Shown here in pieces: positions 7,241-17,097 of a stretch of 64,000 nucleotides of DNA (the stretch's first letter is position 1; every line of letters begins with the position of its first letter). Made by a program: the position numbers and the translations under genes. Source of the stretch: Actinomycetota bacterium (GTDB lineage Bacteria; Actinomycetota; Actinomycetes; Propionibacteriales; Propionibacteriaceae); the NCBI GenBank assembly GCA_020161755.1, contig JAIUOS010000010.1:56780-120779 (forward strand). Direction: 5' to 3'. Under the pieces are notes generated by a model, which worked only from the letters and a program-made list of their open reading frames with translations, did no database searches and had not been told where the DNA came from.

Positions 7241-10200
7241 TCAGGAGATCTCGAGCAGCAGGTCGCCGCCCTCCACGGCCTGGGCGTGGCCGATGGCCAG
7301 GCGCTGGACGGTGCCCGCGACCGGCGTCGTGATCGCCGCCTCCATCTTCATCGCCTCGATCGTCGCCACCTGCTGGCCGGCGGTCACCTCGTCGCCGACC
7401 TCGACGGTCAGCGTGACCACACCGGCGAACGGCGCCGGCACCTGGCCGGGCACGGACGGGTTGGCGCGCTCGGCCACCGCGACGGTCGAGGACACCGACT
7501 CGTCGCGCACCGCCACCACGCGCATCTGGCCGTTCACCGTGCACACGACCTGGCGGACGCCGCGGTCGTCGGCGTCACCGATCGCCGAGATGCCCAGCAG
7601 CAGCGACTTGCCCCGCTCCAGCTCGACCTCGACTTCGTCGCCCTGGCGCAGGCCGTGGAGGAATTCGACGGTCGGCACCACGGACAGCTCGGAGTAGGCC
7701 TCCACCGCGTCCTCGTAGTCGCGCAGCGGCCCGGGGAACAGCAGCCGGTTCAGGGTGCGGCGCGGGGTCGTGCCCAGTTCGGCGGCGTCCGCCTCCGACA
7801 GCTCGGTGACCACCGGACGGGTCACCCGCCCGGCCAGCGCCTTGGTGCGGAACGGCTCGGGCCACCCGCCGGGCGGGTCACCCAGGTCACCGTTGAGGAA
7901 GCCGATCACCGAATCGGGGATGTCGTACTTCTCCGGGTGCGCCTCGAAGTCGGCCGGGTCGGCCTTGCGTCCGACCAGGGCCAGCGCCAGGTCGCCCACC
8001 ACCTTGGACGACGGCGTCACCTTCACGATGTTGCCGAGGATCCGGTTCGCCGCCGCGTACATGTCCTCGATAGCCTCGAACCGGTCGCCGAGCCCCAGCG
8101 CGATCGCCTGCTGGCGCAGGTTCGACAGCTGCCCTCCCGGGATCTCGTGCAGGTAGACGCGACCGGTCGGCCCGGGCAGGCCCGACTCGAACGGCGCGTA
8201 CAGCTTGCGGACGGCCTCGAAGTACGGCTCCAGCGCGGTCACCGCGGTCAGGCTGAGCCCGGTGTCGCGGTCGGTGTTCTCCAGCGCCGCGACCAGCGCC
8301 GACATCGACACCTGGGACGTGGTGCCCGCCATCGAGGCGGCCGCGACGTCCACCGCGTCCACCCCGGCGTCGATCGCGGCGAGCAGCGTGCCCAGCTGGC
8401 CGCCGGCGGTGTCGTGGGTGTGCAGGTGCACGGGCAGGTCGAAGTTCGACCGCAGCGCGGTCACCAGCTTCGCCGCCGCGGGCGCCCGCAACAGGCCGGC
8501 CATGTCCTTGATCGCCAGCACGTGCGCCCCGGCCTGCACCAGCTGGTCGGCCAGACGCAGGTAGTAGTCGAGGGTGTACAGCGTCTCGGACGGGGACGTC
8601 ATGTTGCCCGTGTAGCACAGCGCGGCCTCGGCGACGGCGTGGTCGGTCTCCAGAACCGCCTCGATCGCCGGCCGGATCTGGTCGATGTTGTTGAGCGCGT
8701 CGAAGATCCGGAAGATGTCCAGCCCCGAGCGCGCGGCCTCGTGGACGAACGCTTTGGTCACCGCCAGCGGGTACGGCGTGTAGCCCACGGTGTTGCGTCC
8801 GCGCAGCAGCATCTGGAGCGGCAGGTTCGGCATCGCCTTGTGCAGCGCGTCCAGCCGGTCCCACGGGTCCTCCTTGAGGAACCGCAGCGCCACGTCGTAG
8901 GTCGCACCGCCCCACGCCTCCACGCTGAGCAGCTGCGGCAACGTCCGTGCAATCACCGGGGCGACGTGAAGCAGGTCGCGGGTGCGGACGCGGGTCGCCA
9001 GCAGCGACTGGTGCGCGTCCCGGAACGTGGTGTCGGTGACCGCGACCGGGGTCTGCGCGCGCAGTTCGGCCGCCCACTGGGTGGGCCCGACGGCCAGGAG
9101 GCGCTGCCGGGAACCGTCCGGCGGCGGCGCGGACGCGACGCCCTTGGGCAGCGGTGGCAGCTTGGTCTGCGGACGCAGGTGCGTGCGGGCCTCACCGTTG
9201 GGCTTGTTGACGCTCACCTCGGCGAGGTAGGTCAGCAGTTTCGTGCCCCGGTCGGCGGGGATGTGGTAGTTCAGCAGGTGCGGACGTTCGTCGATGAAGG
9301 ACGTGGACGTGTGCCCGGCCAGGAAGTCGGGGTCGGAGATGACCGCCTCGAGGAACGGGATGTTCGTCGACACCCCGCGCACCCGGAACTCGGTGAGCGC
9401 CCGGTACGCGCGGCGGGCGGCGCTGCGCAGGTCCTGGCCCCGACAGGTGACCTTCACCAGCATCGAGTCGAAGTGCGCACCGACCGTCGAGCCGGCGAAC
9501 ACCACGCCACCGTCGAGGCGGACGCCGGCGCCGCCGGGCGTCCGGTACACCGAGATCGTGCCGGTGTCGGGACGGAAGCCGTTCGCCGGGTCCTCGGTGG
9601 TGATCCGGCACTGCAGCGCGAAACCGCGCACCTGAATGCTGTCCTGGCTGAGGCCGAGACCGGCGAGCGTCTCGCCGCTGGCGATCCGGATCTGCGAGCT
9701 GACCAGGTCGACGTTGGTGACCTCCTCGGTGACCGTGTGCTCGACCTGGATGCGCGGGTTCATCTCGATGAAGACGTACTGCCCGTCCTCGCCGAGCAGG
9801 AACTCGACCGTGCCGGCGTTCACGTAGCCGATGTGCCGGGCGAACTTCACGGCGTCGTCGCAGATGCGCGTACGCAGCTCCGGGTCGAGGTTCGGCGCGG
9901 GCGCGATCTCGACCACCTTCTGGTGGCGGCGCTGCACCGAGCAGTCGCGCTCGTAGAGGTGGATGACGTCACCGGTCGCGTCGGCAAGGATCTGCACCTC
10001 GATGTGCCGCGGACGGACGACCGCCTGCTCCAGGTACATCCGCGGGTCGCCGAACGCGGACGTGGCCTCGCGCATCGCCTCTGCCAGCGCGGCCGGCAGC
10101 GCCTCGGGCTCCTCGACCCGCCGCATGCCGCGTCCGCCACCGCCGCTGACCGCCTTCACGAACACCGGGAAGCCGATCTCGCCGGCGGCCGCGACCAGGG

Positions 10201-10627
10201 TGTCGACGTCGTCGCTGGGCTCGGAGCCGCGCAGCGTCGGCAGGCCGGCCTCGCGGGCGGCCGCGATCGCGCGCGCCTTGTTGCCGGTGAGCTCCAGTAC
10301 GCCCTGGCTGGGGCCGATGAACGTGATCCCGGCCCGGACGCAGGCCTGCGGCAGGTCGGGGTTCTCCGACAGGAAGCCGTAGCCGGGGTAGATCGCGTCC
10401 GCGCCCGCGTGCTTGGCGGCCTCGATGATGCCGTCGACGTCGAGGTAGGCGCGGACGGGGTGGCCCTGCTCGCCGATCTCGTACGACTCGTCGGCCTTCA
10501 GCCGGTACTCGGCATGCCGGTCCTCGTACGGGAAGACCGCAACCGTCCCGATGCCCAGCTCGGTGGCGGCACGGAACGCCCGGACGGCGATCTCGCCACG
10601 GTTGGCAACCAGGATCTTGCGGAACAT
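7241..10627 (-). CDS. pyc: Pyruvate carboxylase
   Basis: Biotin enzyme that carboxylates pyruvate to oxaloacetate with ATP and bicarbonate, an anaplerotic step. 1128 residues, the full single-chain length. The biotin carboxylase half starts MFRKILVANRGEIA and holds the ATP-grasp loop KAVSGGGGRGMR and EMNPRIQVEHTVTEE. The carboxyltransferase half starts near residue 525 (VTDTTFRDAHQSLLATR) and includes EAWGGATYDVALRFL. The C-terminal biotinyl domain has IEAMKMEAAI with the acceptor Lys near residue 1092. The frame is open upstream to 10708 but MFRKIL is the canonical start. The stop codon lies inside the linker of the REP array. Confidence 0.97.
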   Translation of the reverse strand: MFRKILVANRGEIAVRAFRAATELGIGTVAVFPYEDRHAEYRLKADESYEIGEQGHPVRAYLDVDGIIEAAKHAGADAIYPGYGFLSENPDLPQACVRAGITFIGPSQGVLELTGNKARAIAAAREAGLPTLRGSEPSDDVDTLVAAAGEIGFPVFVKAVSGGGGRGMRRVEEPEALPAALAEAMREATSAFGDPRMYLEQAVVRPRHIEVQILADATGDVIHLYERDCSVQRRHQKVVEIAPAPNLDPELRTRICDDAVKFARHIGYVNAGTVEFLLGEDGQYVFIEMNPRIQVEHTVTEEVTNVDLVSSQIRIASGETLAGLGLSQDSIQVRGFALQCRITTEDPANGFRPDTGTISVYRTPGGAGVRLDGGVVFAGSTVGAHFDSMLVKVTCRGQDLRSAARRAYRALTEFRVRGVSTNIPFLEAVISDPDFLAGHTSTSFIDERPHLLNYHIPADRGTKLLTYLAEVSVNKPNGEARTHLRPQTKLPPLPKGVASAPPPDGSRQRLLAVGPTQWAAELRAQTPVAVTDTTFRDAHQSLLATRVRTRDLLHVAPVIARTLPQLLSVEAWGGATYDVALRFLKEDPWDRLDALHKAMPNLPLQMLLRGRNTVGYTPYPLAVTKAFVHEAARSGLDIFRIFDALNNIDQIRPAIEAVLETDHAVAEAALCYTGNMTSPSETLYTLDYYLRLADQLVQAGAHVLAIKDMAGLLRAPAAAKLVTALRSNFDLPVHLHTHDTAGGQLGTLLAAIDAGVDAVDVAAASMAGTTSQVSMSALVAALENTDRDTGLSLTAVTALEPYFEAVRKLYAPFESGLPGPTGRVYLHEIPGGQLSNLRQQAIALGLGDRFEAIEDMYAAANRILGNIVKVTPSSKVVGDLALALVGRKADPADFEAHPEKYDIPDSVIGFLNGDLGDPPGGWPEPFRTKALAGRVTRPVVTELSEADAAELGTTPRRTLNRLLFPGPLRDYEDAVEAYSELSVVPTVEFLHGLRQGDEVEVELERGKSLLLGISAIGDADDRGVRQVVCTVNGQMRVVAVRDESVSSTVAVAERANPSVPGQVPAPFAGVVTLTVEVGDEVTAGQQVATIEAMKMEAAITTPVAGTVQRLAIGHAQAVEGGDLLLEIS

Positions 10628-10737
10628 CGGGTACTCCTCGCAGTCGGCGTCCGGAAACTCTATTGTCCCAGTCCCCTTACCCGGCAGGGCGGGTCTCGCC
10701 GTGGGCACACCAGCGCCGGCGGCGGAGCCGCGTCCCC

Positions 10738-10804
10738 GGACCGAAAGGGGACTGTCCCCTTTCGGTCCGGTGAACGGGAAGGGGACGGGTCCCCTCTCCG
10801 TTCC
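10738..10804. repeat. Class A REP plus a degenerate partner
   Basis: An intact 31 bp class A palindrome (10738-10768, central T) is followed 4 bp later by a degenerate palindrome with arms GAACGGGAAGGGGAC / GTCCCCTCTCCGTTC (10773-10804). The pair lies 43 bp past the stop of the large surface protein and upstream of pyc. A close REP pair could form one long hairpin. Confidence 0.85.
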
Positions 10805-10846
10805 GGACGCGGTGGCTCCGCCGCCGGCGTCTGTGTCGAGCAGTCC

Positions 10847-13800
10847 CTACGCCTGGCGCCTACTCCTCCGCGCGCCCACCAGGGCGGCGCCGAGCAGCAC
10901 CAGCAGCAGGCCCGAGCCGATCAGCCAGGGCAGGCCGACGGTGCCGGTGTAGGCGAGGCTGCCAGCGGCCGCGGTGATCTCCAGGGGTGCCTGGTCGTCA
11001 TTGTCGGTCGCCGTGTCAGCGGTGTCGGTATCGGTGTCCGGCAGGGTGCCGAGCGGGTTCGCCTCGACGGCGTCCACGGCAGAAGGCCCGACGTAGGCGA
11101 CGTTCCACAGCGTGCCCTTTGCGCCGGCTTTCACCTTCGCGGTCACGGTGATCACCGGACCGTCCGCGCCGGCGGCCAGCGGCTCGTCCGCGGTGCACGT
11201 GGTGCCCGAGCACGAGTAGCCCTCGCCCTCCATCGACACCAGCGTGAGCTGGCTGGGCAGCACATCGGTGACGGTCCAGGAGTCGAGCGACCAGGACGGG
11301 CCGTCGTTGTGCGGCACCAGCGTGTAGGTGACGGTGTCGCCGACACGCACCTTGCCGGACGTCTCCAACGTCTTGGTGAGCGACAGGTTGTACCGCACCA
11401 GGCCGACGTCGATGGTCGGGTCGTCCTCACCGCGCGGGGTCACGACGTTGTCGCCGCTCATCGGCGTGGTGAACAGCACGTCGCCGGCAAGGTCGGCGTC
11501 GGAGTCGGCGTCGTCGTCCACCAGGTCCGCGCCGGTGAAGCTGTAGCCGTCCGGCTGCACGAAGTGCATCCGGTACTGCTCGCCGGGCAACAGGTCGGCG
11601 AACCCGTAGTAGCCGTTGGCGTCGGTGACGTCGGTGGCGAGCAGGTTGCCGTCCATGTCGTACAGCCGCACGGTGATGCCCGGCTCCAACGGCTCGTCGG
11701 TGTCGAACGTGCCGTTGCGGTTGTTGTCCATCCAGACGAAGTCGCCCACGCTGACCAGCTTCAGCAGGCCGGCGTCGATCGTCGGGTCGTCCGGGGTGGT
11801 CGCCGAGTTGACGCCGCTCGCCGGCGCGGTGACGCTGACCCGACCGGTCGTGACGTCGGCGTTGGAATCGGCCGCAGCGTCCACACCGCTGTAGGTCTGG
11901 TAGGTGAAGGCGGTGTGGGCCGGCTTCACGAACTCGACCACGTACCCCTTGCCCGGCACCAGGTCGGTGAACGAGTAGAAGCCGTTGGCGTCGGTCGTGG
12001 TGGTCGCCACCAGCGTGGTGCCGTCAGCGGCGTACAGGTTCACCACCACATCGGGCACGACCTCCTCATCGTCGCCCTGGGCGCCATCGCGGTTGGTGTC
12101 CCACCACACGTAGTCGCCGATCGAGACCAGGGAGTCGACCTGGAGGTCGGCCTGGGCGTCGTTGTCGGTATCGGTGGTGTCGGTGGTCGTGCCGGTGTTG
12201 GGCACGACGAGCGGGTTGGTCTCGACCACGTCACCGGCGGCGGGCGACACGTAGGCCACGTTGTGGGCGCTGCCCACGAAGTCGCCGTTGATCGTCGCCA
12301 CCAGCGTGATCGGCGCCCCCGAAGCCCCGGCGGCCAGCGCCGCATCGGCGGTGCAGGTCGCGCCCGAGCAGGTGTAGCCCGTGCCGGTCATCGAGACCAG
12401 GGTGAGCCCGGTGGGCAGGACGTCGGTGACCGACCAGCCGGCCAGCGCGAAGGCCGGTCCGTCGTTGCTCGGCACCAGCTGATAGGTGACCGTGCCGCCC
12501 TCGTAGTACGGTCCGGAACTCGTCAGCGTCTTGGTGAGCTTCAGGTTGTACCTGACCACGCCGGCGTCGATCGTCGGGTTGTCGGCCTGGTTGTGGCCGG
12601 TCCGGTTGGCGCCGGTGGCCGGGGTGGTCACTGCGGCCCGTCCGGTGCCGGTGTCGGCGTCGCTGTCGTCGGCGTCGGTGGTCAGGTTGTTGTCGCTGAC
12701 CCCGGACACGTCCTGGGTGGTGAACGCCTCGCCCGCCTGCTTCACGAACTCCACCGCGTAGTCGGTGTTCGCTTCCAGATTGGCGAAGACGTAGTAGCCC
12801 GCGTCGTCGGTGGTGGTGGTCGCGACCAGGTCGCCGGACGCGTCGTACAGGTGGACGACCATGCCGGAGTAGACCGGCTCGCCGGCGCCCTGCAGCCCGT
12901 CGCGGTTGTTGTCGTACCAGACGAAGTCACCGATGCTCACCAGCGGCGAGATCAGCACCTGCGCCTGCGCGTCGTTGTCGGTGCCGGTCCCGGTCGTGTC
13001 GGTGGCCAGGGTGGGCACCGCCAGCGGGTTGGTCTCCTCGATGTCGGACGGCGCCTTCGAGATGTAGGCGACGTTCTTCAGGGTGCCGGTCGCGGTGTCG
13101 TCCACCGTCGCGTGGACGGTGATCGCCGGGCCGTCGGTGCCGCGCGACAGCGGGTTCGCCGCCACGCAGGTGCCGACCGTCGTGGTGCAGTCGTACGCCG
13201 CACCACCGTCCATGTCGACGAAGGTCAGCCCGGACTGCAGCGGCAGCACCTCGCTGACCGACCAGCCCGCGAGTGCGTCCACCGGGCCCGCGTTGTGCGG
13301 GGTGAGCACGAAGGTCACCGTCTGGCCGAGCCGCACGAGACCAGGGGTCTGGAGCACCTTGGACAGCTGCAGGTTGTAGGCGATGAAGCCGGCGTCGATG
13401 CCCGGGTTGTCGGCCTGGTCGTGGCCGCCGAGGTTCTTGCCGTTGCTGCCCGTGGTGAACGTCACCTTGCCCATGGAGGCGCCGGACGCCGGGGCGTCGG
13501 AATCGGTCAGGTCGGTGGTCGCGCTGTTGGACGTGTCGCCGGTCGAGTCGGCGACGGTGAAGATCGCACCGTCCGGACGGATGAACTCGATCGTGTACTG
13601 CGTGTCCTCGCCGAGATCGGTGAACGCGTAGTAGCCGTCCGCGTCGGTCGTGGTGGTGTCGAGCAGTTCACCGTCGGCGTCGTACAGGTTGACGGTGACG
13701 CCGGCCGCGACCGGCTCACCGGCGTCCTGGACGCCGTCGCGGTTGTTGTCGTACCAGGTGTAGTCACCCACCGACACCATCGGACGCGGCACGATCAGGC

Positions 13801-16800
13801 CCGCGTCCAGGGTCGGGTCGTCAGCGACATCGTGGCCGATCGCGTTGGTGGACGTGGCCGTCCAGGCCGGCGTGGTGAAGCTCAGGGTGCCGTCGGACGG
13901 GTTCACGTCCGAGTCGATCGCGTCGTTCTTGCCCTTGTTGCGACGCGTCCAGTCGTAGCCGGACGGCTTGTCGAAGGTGAGGGTGTAGGCGGTCTTCTCG
14001 GGCAGGTCCTTGAACCCGTAGTAGCCGTCCGCGTCGGTCGTCGTGGTCGCCACGACGTTTCCGGAGGCATCCTTCAGGGTCACCTTCACACCGGCGGCCG
14101 GCAGCTCGGTGCCGTCCTGCTTGCCGTTGTAGTTGGCGTCGTACCAGACGTAGTCACCGATGCTCACCAGCGGGGCGGCGATGATCACGCCGACCTTGCG
14201 CGGCTCGGTCGGCAGCAGCCGGGTGGTCGAACTGTCCGCGTTCACCTGGAAGACGCGCTGGGCGGCCGAGTTCCACGCGACCGACAGGTCGACGGTGGAG
14301 CCGTCGATGGTCGACTTCGGCGAATCGGCCGGAGCGGTCATCGGGACGTGGAACACCATCCGGGTGGCGGGCAGGAACACGCCACCGTTCTGGTAGGCCT
14401 TGATCCGGTACGACTTGACCGCCGACCAGTCAGTGATCTGGCTCTCGGTGAACCAGGTGCTGTCGCAGGCGCCGCCCTGCCAGTCCGCATCGCTGCCGCC
14501 CTCGGCCAGTTCCGGCCGGCACGGGTTGGTCGTGAGGTTGTACTCGACCACGGCGTTGTGACCGGCGGCCGTGGTCAGGGAGCCCTCCAGGGTGATCGGC
14601 CCGGCCAGCACCGGCGTCCACTCCGACTTGCGGGCCGACGTGCTCAGGTTGGCGCCGACGCCGGTGTCACCGACGTAGGGGAGGATGTCGTAGACGACCT
14701 CGTTGGTGAGGTTCACGTTGCCCTGGTTGGCGATCTTGACCCGGTAGTCGAAGGTGCCGCCGGGCGTGGTCTGCGCCACACACGGGTAGCGCGTGTAGCC
14801 GTTCCAGTCCGGGCAGCTCGCCGACGCCTTGCCGGTTGACTGGCTCACGTTCTCACGAGTGCCCATGTCCCACTTCTGGATGCCGACGGCCGCGATCCTG
14901 GCCACCGTCACCGCATCGCTCGCCTCACAGGTGCCGTCGGCGTCGAGCGTGTCGCCGTTGCCGCAGTAAACGGCGTCGGTGAAGTCGTCCGCCTTGACCG
15001 ACATGGTGTTGCTGTAGTCGCCGGGGGTGACCCCGTCCTTGACCTGCACCCGCAGGTGGATCTGGTAGGTCCAGTCGCCGTCGCCGGTGGCGGGAAGTGC
15101 CGGATCGGTGAAGGTGAGCTTCGTGGAGCCGTCGCCGAGGGTCTCGGTGGTGTAGGCCGGCTCGGTCGCGTCCGACGCGCAGCCGGACGTGGGCGAGCCC
15201 CAGTAGGACCGGTAGTCCAGGCAGGGCACCGAGGACGCCACCAATTCGAACTCCTTCGGGAGCACGTCGGTGATCGTCAGCTTGTCGACCGGCATGGACG
15301 CATCGGTGTTCACCCCGAGCACCCACTCCAGGGTGTCGCCGGGCGCGGCGGTGCTGCCGGAGACGACGTTGCCGTCCTCGTCGGTGAAGAAGTGGGTCTT
15401 CACCGGGCGGATGCGCACCGCGTCCGGTTCGACGGTGCTGTTCGCGCACGCATGGGTGGCGGGAGCGTCGCTGGTGGTGTCGATGCAGTTGTCCACCCGG
15501 TCCCCACCCTGGGCGTCGGTGTCGACGACAGCCTTCAGCGAGAAACCGGTGTAGCCGTCGATCGGCAGGTTCGCACTGGTCATCCGCACGTACTTCATGC
15601 CGACCGGAACCGTCTGCGGGTCGTTGGTCTTGCCGTTCTGCCAGGTGAAGCCGGGCACCCAGGTGGTGCCGTCGACGCTGTACTCGAAGGTCGCCTTCTC
15701 GCCGCTCGCCGAGGTGGGCTGCCACCAGTTGTCGCTGGAGAAGATCGTGAGGTCGTGGACGTGTGCGGGCAGTGTGTCGACGATCGAGTAGTCGTCGATC
15801 GTCACGTTGCCGGAGTTGTGGTTCCACACCGTCCACTTGATCGTGCCGCCCGGGGTCGGGTTCACGCTCGACCAGCGCGACTTGCTGCTGTCCAGCTTCG
15901 GAGTCGGATCGGCCAGCGTGACGCCGGCGGACGCCTCGAGCGTCCCGGTGGGGGAGGTGGTCTCGCCGGTGTTGTAGGTGACGTCCGCCGAGGCGGTGTT
16001 CACCGGCTTGTCGCCGGCGTCGTAGTCGGCGTCGGGGTACTGGACGGTGACGTAGGCGGCGTAGGAGTTGCCCTTCGGCGACAGGTCCGTGCTGGTCGGC
16101 AACGTGAAGGTGACCTTGCCGGCCGAGTAGGTGCCGGTGGTGGACGGGTTCTCCGTCCACGCCTTCACGAACTGCGCTCCCGCCGGCAGGGTGTCGGTGA
16201 TGGTGGCGTCACTGATCGGCACGCCGCCGGAGCTCTTCGTCCGGTAGAGGTCGAGCTTGTAGGTCACGTCGGTGCCGACGGCCGGCGAGACGCCGGACGG
16301 CGGCCACACCCTGGTCTTCTCGAACTGCCAGTCGATCACCGGCTTGTTGACCGTGATCGTGACGGTATCGGACGTGGCCGTCTCGTCCTGCGCCTTCACC
16401 GTCGCGGTGTTGGGCACGGTGAGACCAGCATTGCTGGGCACACCGGTGACGGTGGCGCTGATCACGATCTCGAGCGTCTCGCCGTCCATGAAGTAGTTGG
16501 ACTCGTCGTCGTCCTTGCCAATGGAGAAATCGAGGGTGTTGCCGTTGCGGTTCAGCGAGATGGGCGCGGTCGAGGTGTCCTCGCCGTTGGCGATCCGCGT
16601 GACCGAGTAGGTGTCGAACGTGAGGTTCGGGTCGAGCTGGTCGGTCAGGGTCGCGGTCTGGCAGGGCACGGTGAGGCTGTCGCACTTCACCCGGATGCGG
16701 TAGGTGACCGGGTCGCCGACGTCGTAGGAGGACTTCTTGTCGTCGATGCTCTTGTCGATGCCCAGCTTGAACTCCGCGGCGTGCGCGGGGGAGGCCGCCG

Positions 16801-16918
16801 TCCAGCCGGAGAACAGCAGGGTCAGCCCGAGCACCGCGGCGAGCGCGAGGCGAAGGCTGCGTGGCACCGTCAGGCCGCGTGGCAGCGACGGACGTGCGGA
16901 GGTGCGGTGAGCGCGCAA
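10847..16918 (-). CDS. Large secreted surface protein with DUF11 and SdrD-B-like repeats, LAYTG anchor
   Basis: 2023 residues. Sec signal peptide with hydrophobic core about 21-40 and probable cut after SPAHA (residue 47). The first 900 residues are DUF11-type beta-sandwich modules (VGDPVTYRI, PGDTLEWVL). Five SdrD-B/Cna-B-like modules follow at about 914, 1043, 1323, 1595 and 1719, each starting VSIGDYVWYDxNxDG with a calcium-loop look and then ATTTTDADGYY, interleaved with more DUF11 modules. The C-terminus is SLAYTG, a membrane helix, then RRSRRQA: a cell-wall sorting signal with the LAxTG motif used by actinobacterial class E sortases. The TTG start is supported by GAGGGAAG nine bases upstream. 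No sortase is in the window. Probable adhesin or structural surface protein. Confidence 0.9.
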   Translation of the reverse strand: MRAHRTSARPSLPRGLTVPRSLRLALAAVLGLTLLFSGWTAASPAHAAEFKLGIDKSIDDKKSSYDVGDPVTYRIRVKCDSLTVPCQTATLTDQLDPNLTFDTYSVTRIANGEDTSTAPISLNRNGNTLDFSIGKDDDESNYFMDGETLEIVISATVTGVPSNAGLTVPNTATVKAQDETATSDTVTITVNKPVIDWQFEKTRVWPPSGVSPAVGTDVTYKLDLYRTKSSGGVPISDATITDTLPAGAQFVKAWTENPSTTGTYSAGKVTFTLPTSTDLSPKGNSYAAYVTVQYPDADYDAGDKPVNTASADVTYNTGETTSPTGTLEASAGVTLADPTPKLDSSKSRWSSVNPTPGGTIKWTVWNHNSGNVTIDDYSIVDTLPAHVHDLTIFSSDNWWQPTSASGEKATFEYSVDGTTWVPGFTWQNGKTNDPQTVPVGMKYVRMTSANLPIDGYTGFSLKAVVDTDAQGGDRVDNCIDTTSDAPATHACANSTVEPDAVRIRPVKTHFFTDEDGNVVSGSTAAPGDTLEWVLGVNTDASMPVDKLTITDVLPKEFELVASSVPCLDYRSYWGSPTSGCASDATEPAYTTETLGDGSTKLTFTDPALPATGDGDWTYQIHLRVQVKDGVTPGDYSNTMSVKADDFTDAVYCGNGDTLDADGTCEASDAVTVARIAAVGIQKWDMGTRENVSQSTGKASASCPDWNGYTRYPCVAQTTPGGTFDYRVKIANQGNVNLTNEVVYDILPYVGDTGVGANLSTSARKSEWTPVLAGPITLEGSLTTAAGHNAVVEYNLTTNPCRPELAEGGSDADWQGGACDSTWFTESQITDWSAVKSYRIKAYQNGGVFLPATRMVFHVPMTAPADSPKSTIDGSTVDLSVAWNSAAQRVFQVNADSSTTRLLPTEPRKVGVIIAAPLVSIGDYVWYDANYNGKQDGTELPAAGVKVTLKDASGNVVATTTTDADGYYGFKDLPEKTAYTLTFDKPSGYDWTRRNKGKNDAIDSDVNPSDGTLSFTTPAWTATSTNAIGHDVADDPTLDAGLIVPRPMVSVGDYTWYDNNRDGVQDAGEPVAAGVTVNLYDADGELLDTTTTDADGYYAFTDLGEDTQYTIEFIRPDGAIFTVADSTGDTSNSATTDLTDSDAPASGASMGKVTFTTGSNGKNLGGHDQADNPGIDAGFIAYNLQLSKVLQTPGLVRLGQTVTFVLTPHNAGPVDALAGWSVSEVLPLQSGLTFVDMDGGAAYDCTTTVGTCVAANPLSRGTDGPAITVHATVDDTATGTLKNVAYISKAPSDIEETNPLAVPTLATDTTGTGTDNDAQAQVLISPLVSIGDFVWYDNNRDGLQGAGEPVYSGMVVHLYDASGDLVATTTTDDAGYYVFANLEANTDYAVEFVKQAGEAFTTQDVSGVSDNNLTTDADDSDADTGTGRAAVTTPATGANRTGHNQADNPTIDAGVVRYNLKLTKTLTSSGPYYEGGTVTYQLVPSNDGPAFALAGWSVTDVLPTGLTLVSMTGTGYTCSGATCTADAALAAGASGAPITLVATINGDFVGSAHNVAYVSPAAGDVVETNPLVVPNTGTTTDTTDTDNDAQADLQVDSLVSIGDYVWWDTNRDGAQGDDEEVVPDVVVNLYAADGTTLVATTTTDANGFYSFTDLVPGKGYVVEFVKPAHTAFTYQTYSGVDAAADSNADVTTGRVSVTAPASGVNSATTPDDPTIDAGLLKLVSVGDFVWMDNNRNGTFDTDEPLEPGITVRLYDMDGNLLATDVTDANGYYGFADLLPGEQYRMHFVQPDGYSFTGADLVDDDADSDADLAGDVLFTTPMSGDNVVTPRGEDDPTIDVGLVRYNLSLTKTLETSGKVRVGDTVTYTLVPHNDGPSWSLDSWTVTDVLPSQLTLVSMEGEGYSCSGTTCTADEPLAAGADGPVITVTAKVKAGAKGTLWNVAYVGPSAVDAVEANPLGTLPDTDTDTADTATDNDDQAPLEITAAAGSLAYTGTVGLPWLIGSGLLLVLLGAALVGARRSRRQA

Positions 16919-17097
16919 AGTGAACTACTTCCCTCGGAATCTCGCGCGCGGTCCTTGACCATGGCGGTGAATCACCTACCGCGCAGATGGAGCGGCCCTA
17001 ACGGGCATGCCGGAGGGGAGCCTAGGGCAAACTCAGCAGGATTGCGCATCCCTGTCAGGACCTGTACGGGGAATTGACCGCTCGGCTTAACGACGAT

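Noticed and set aside
7154..14839. Very long open frame on the plus strand opposite pyc and the surface protein
   Set aside because: It reads antisense through two well-supported genes, is rich in Arg/His/Gly as expected of a GC-rich shadow frame, and has no family motif.
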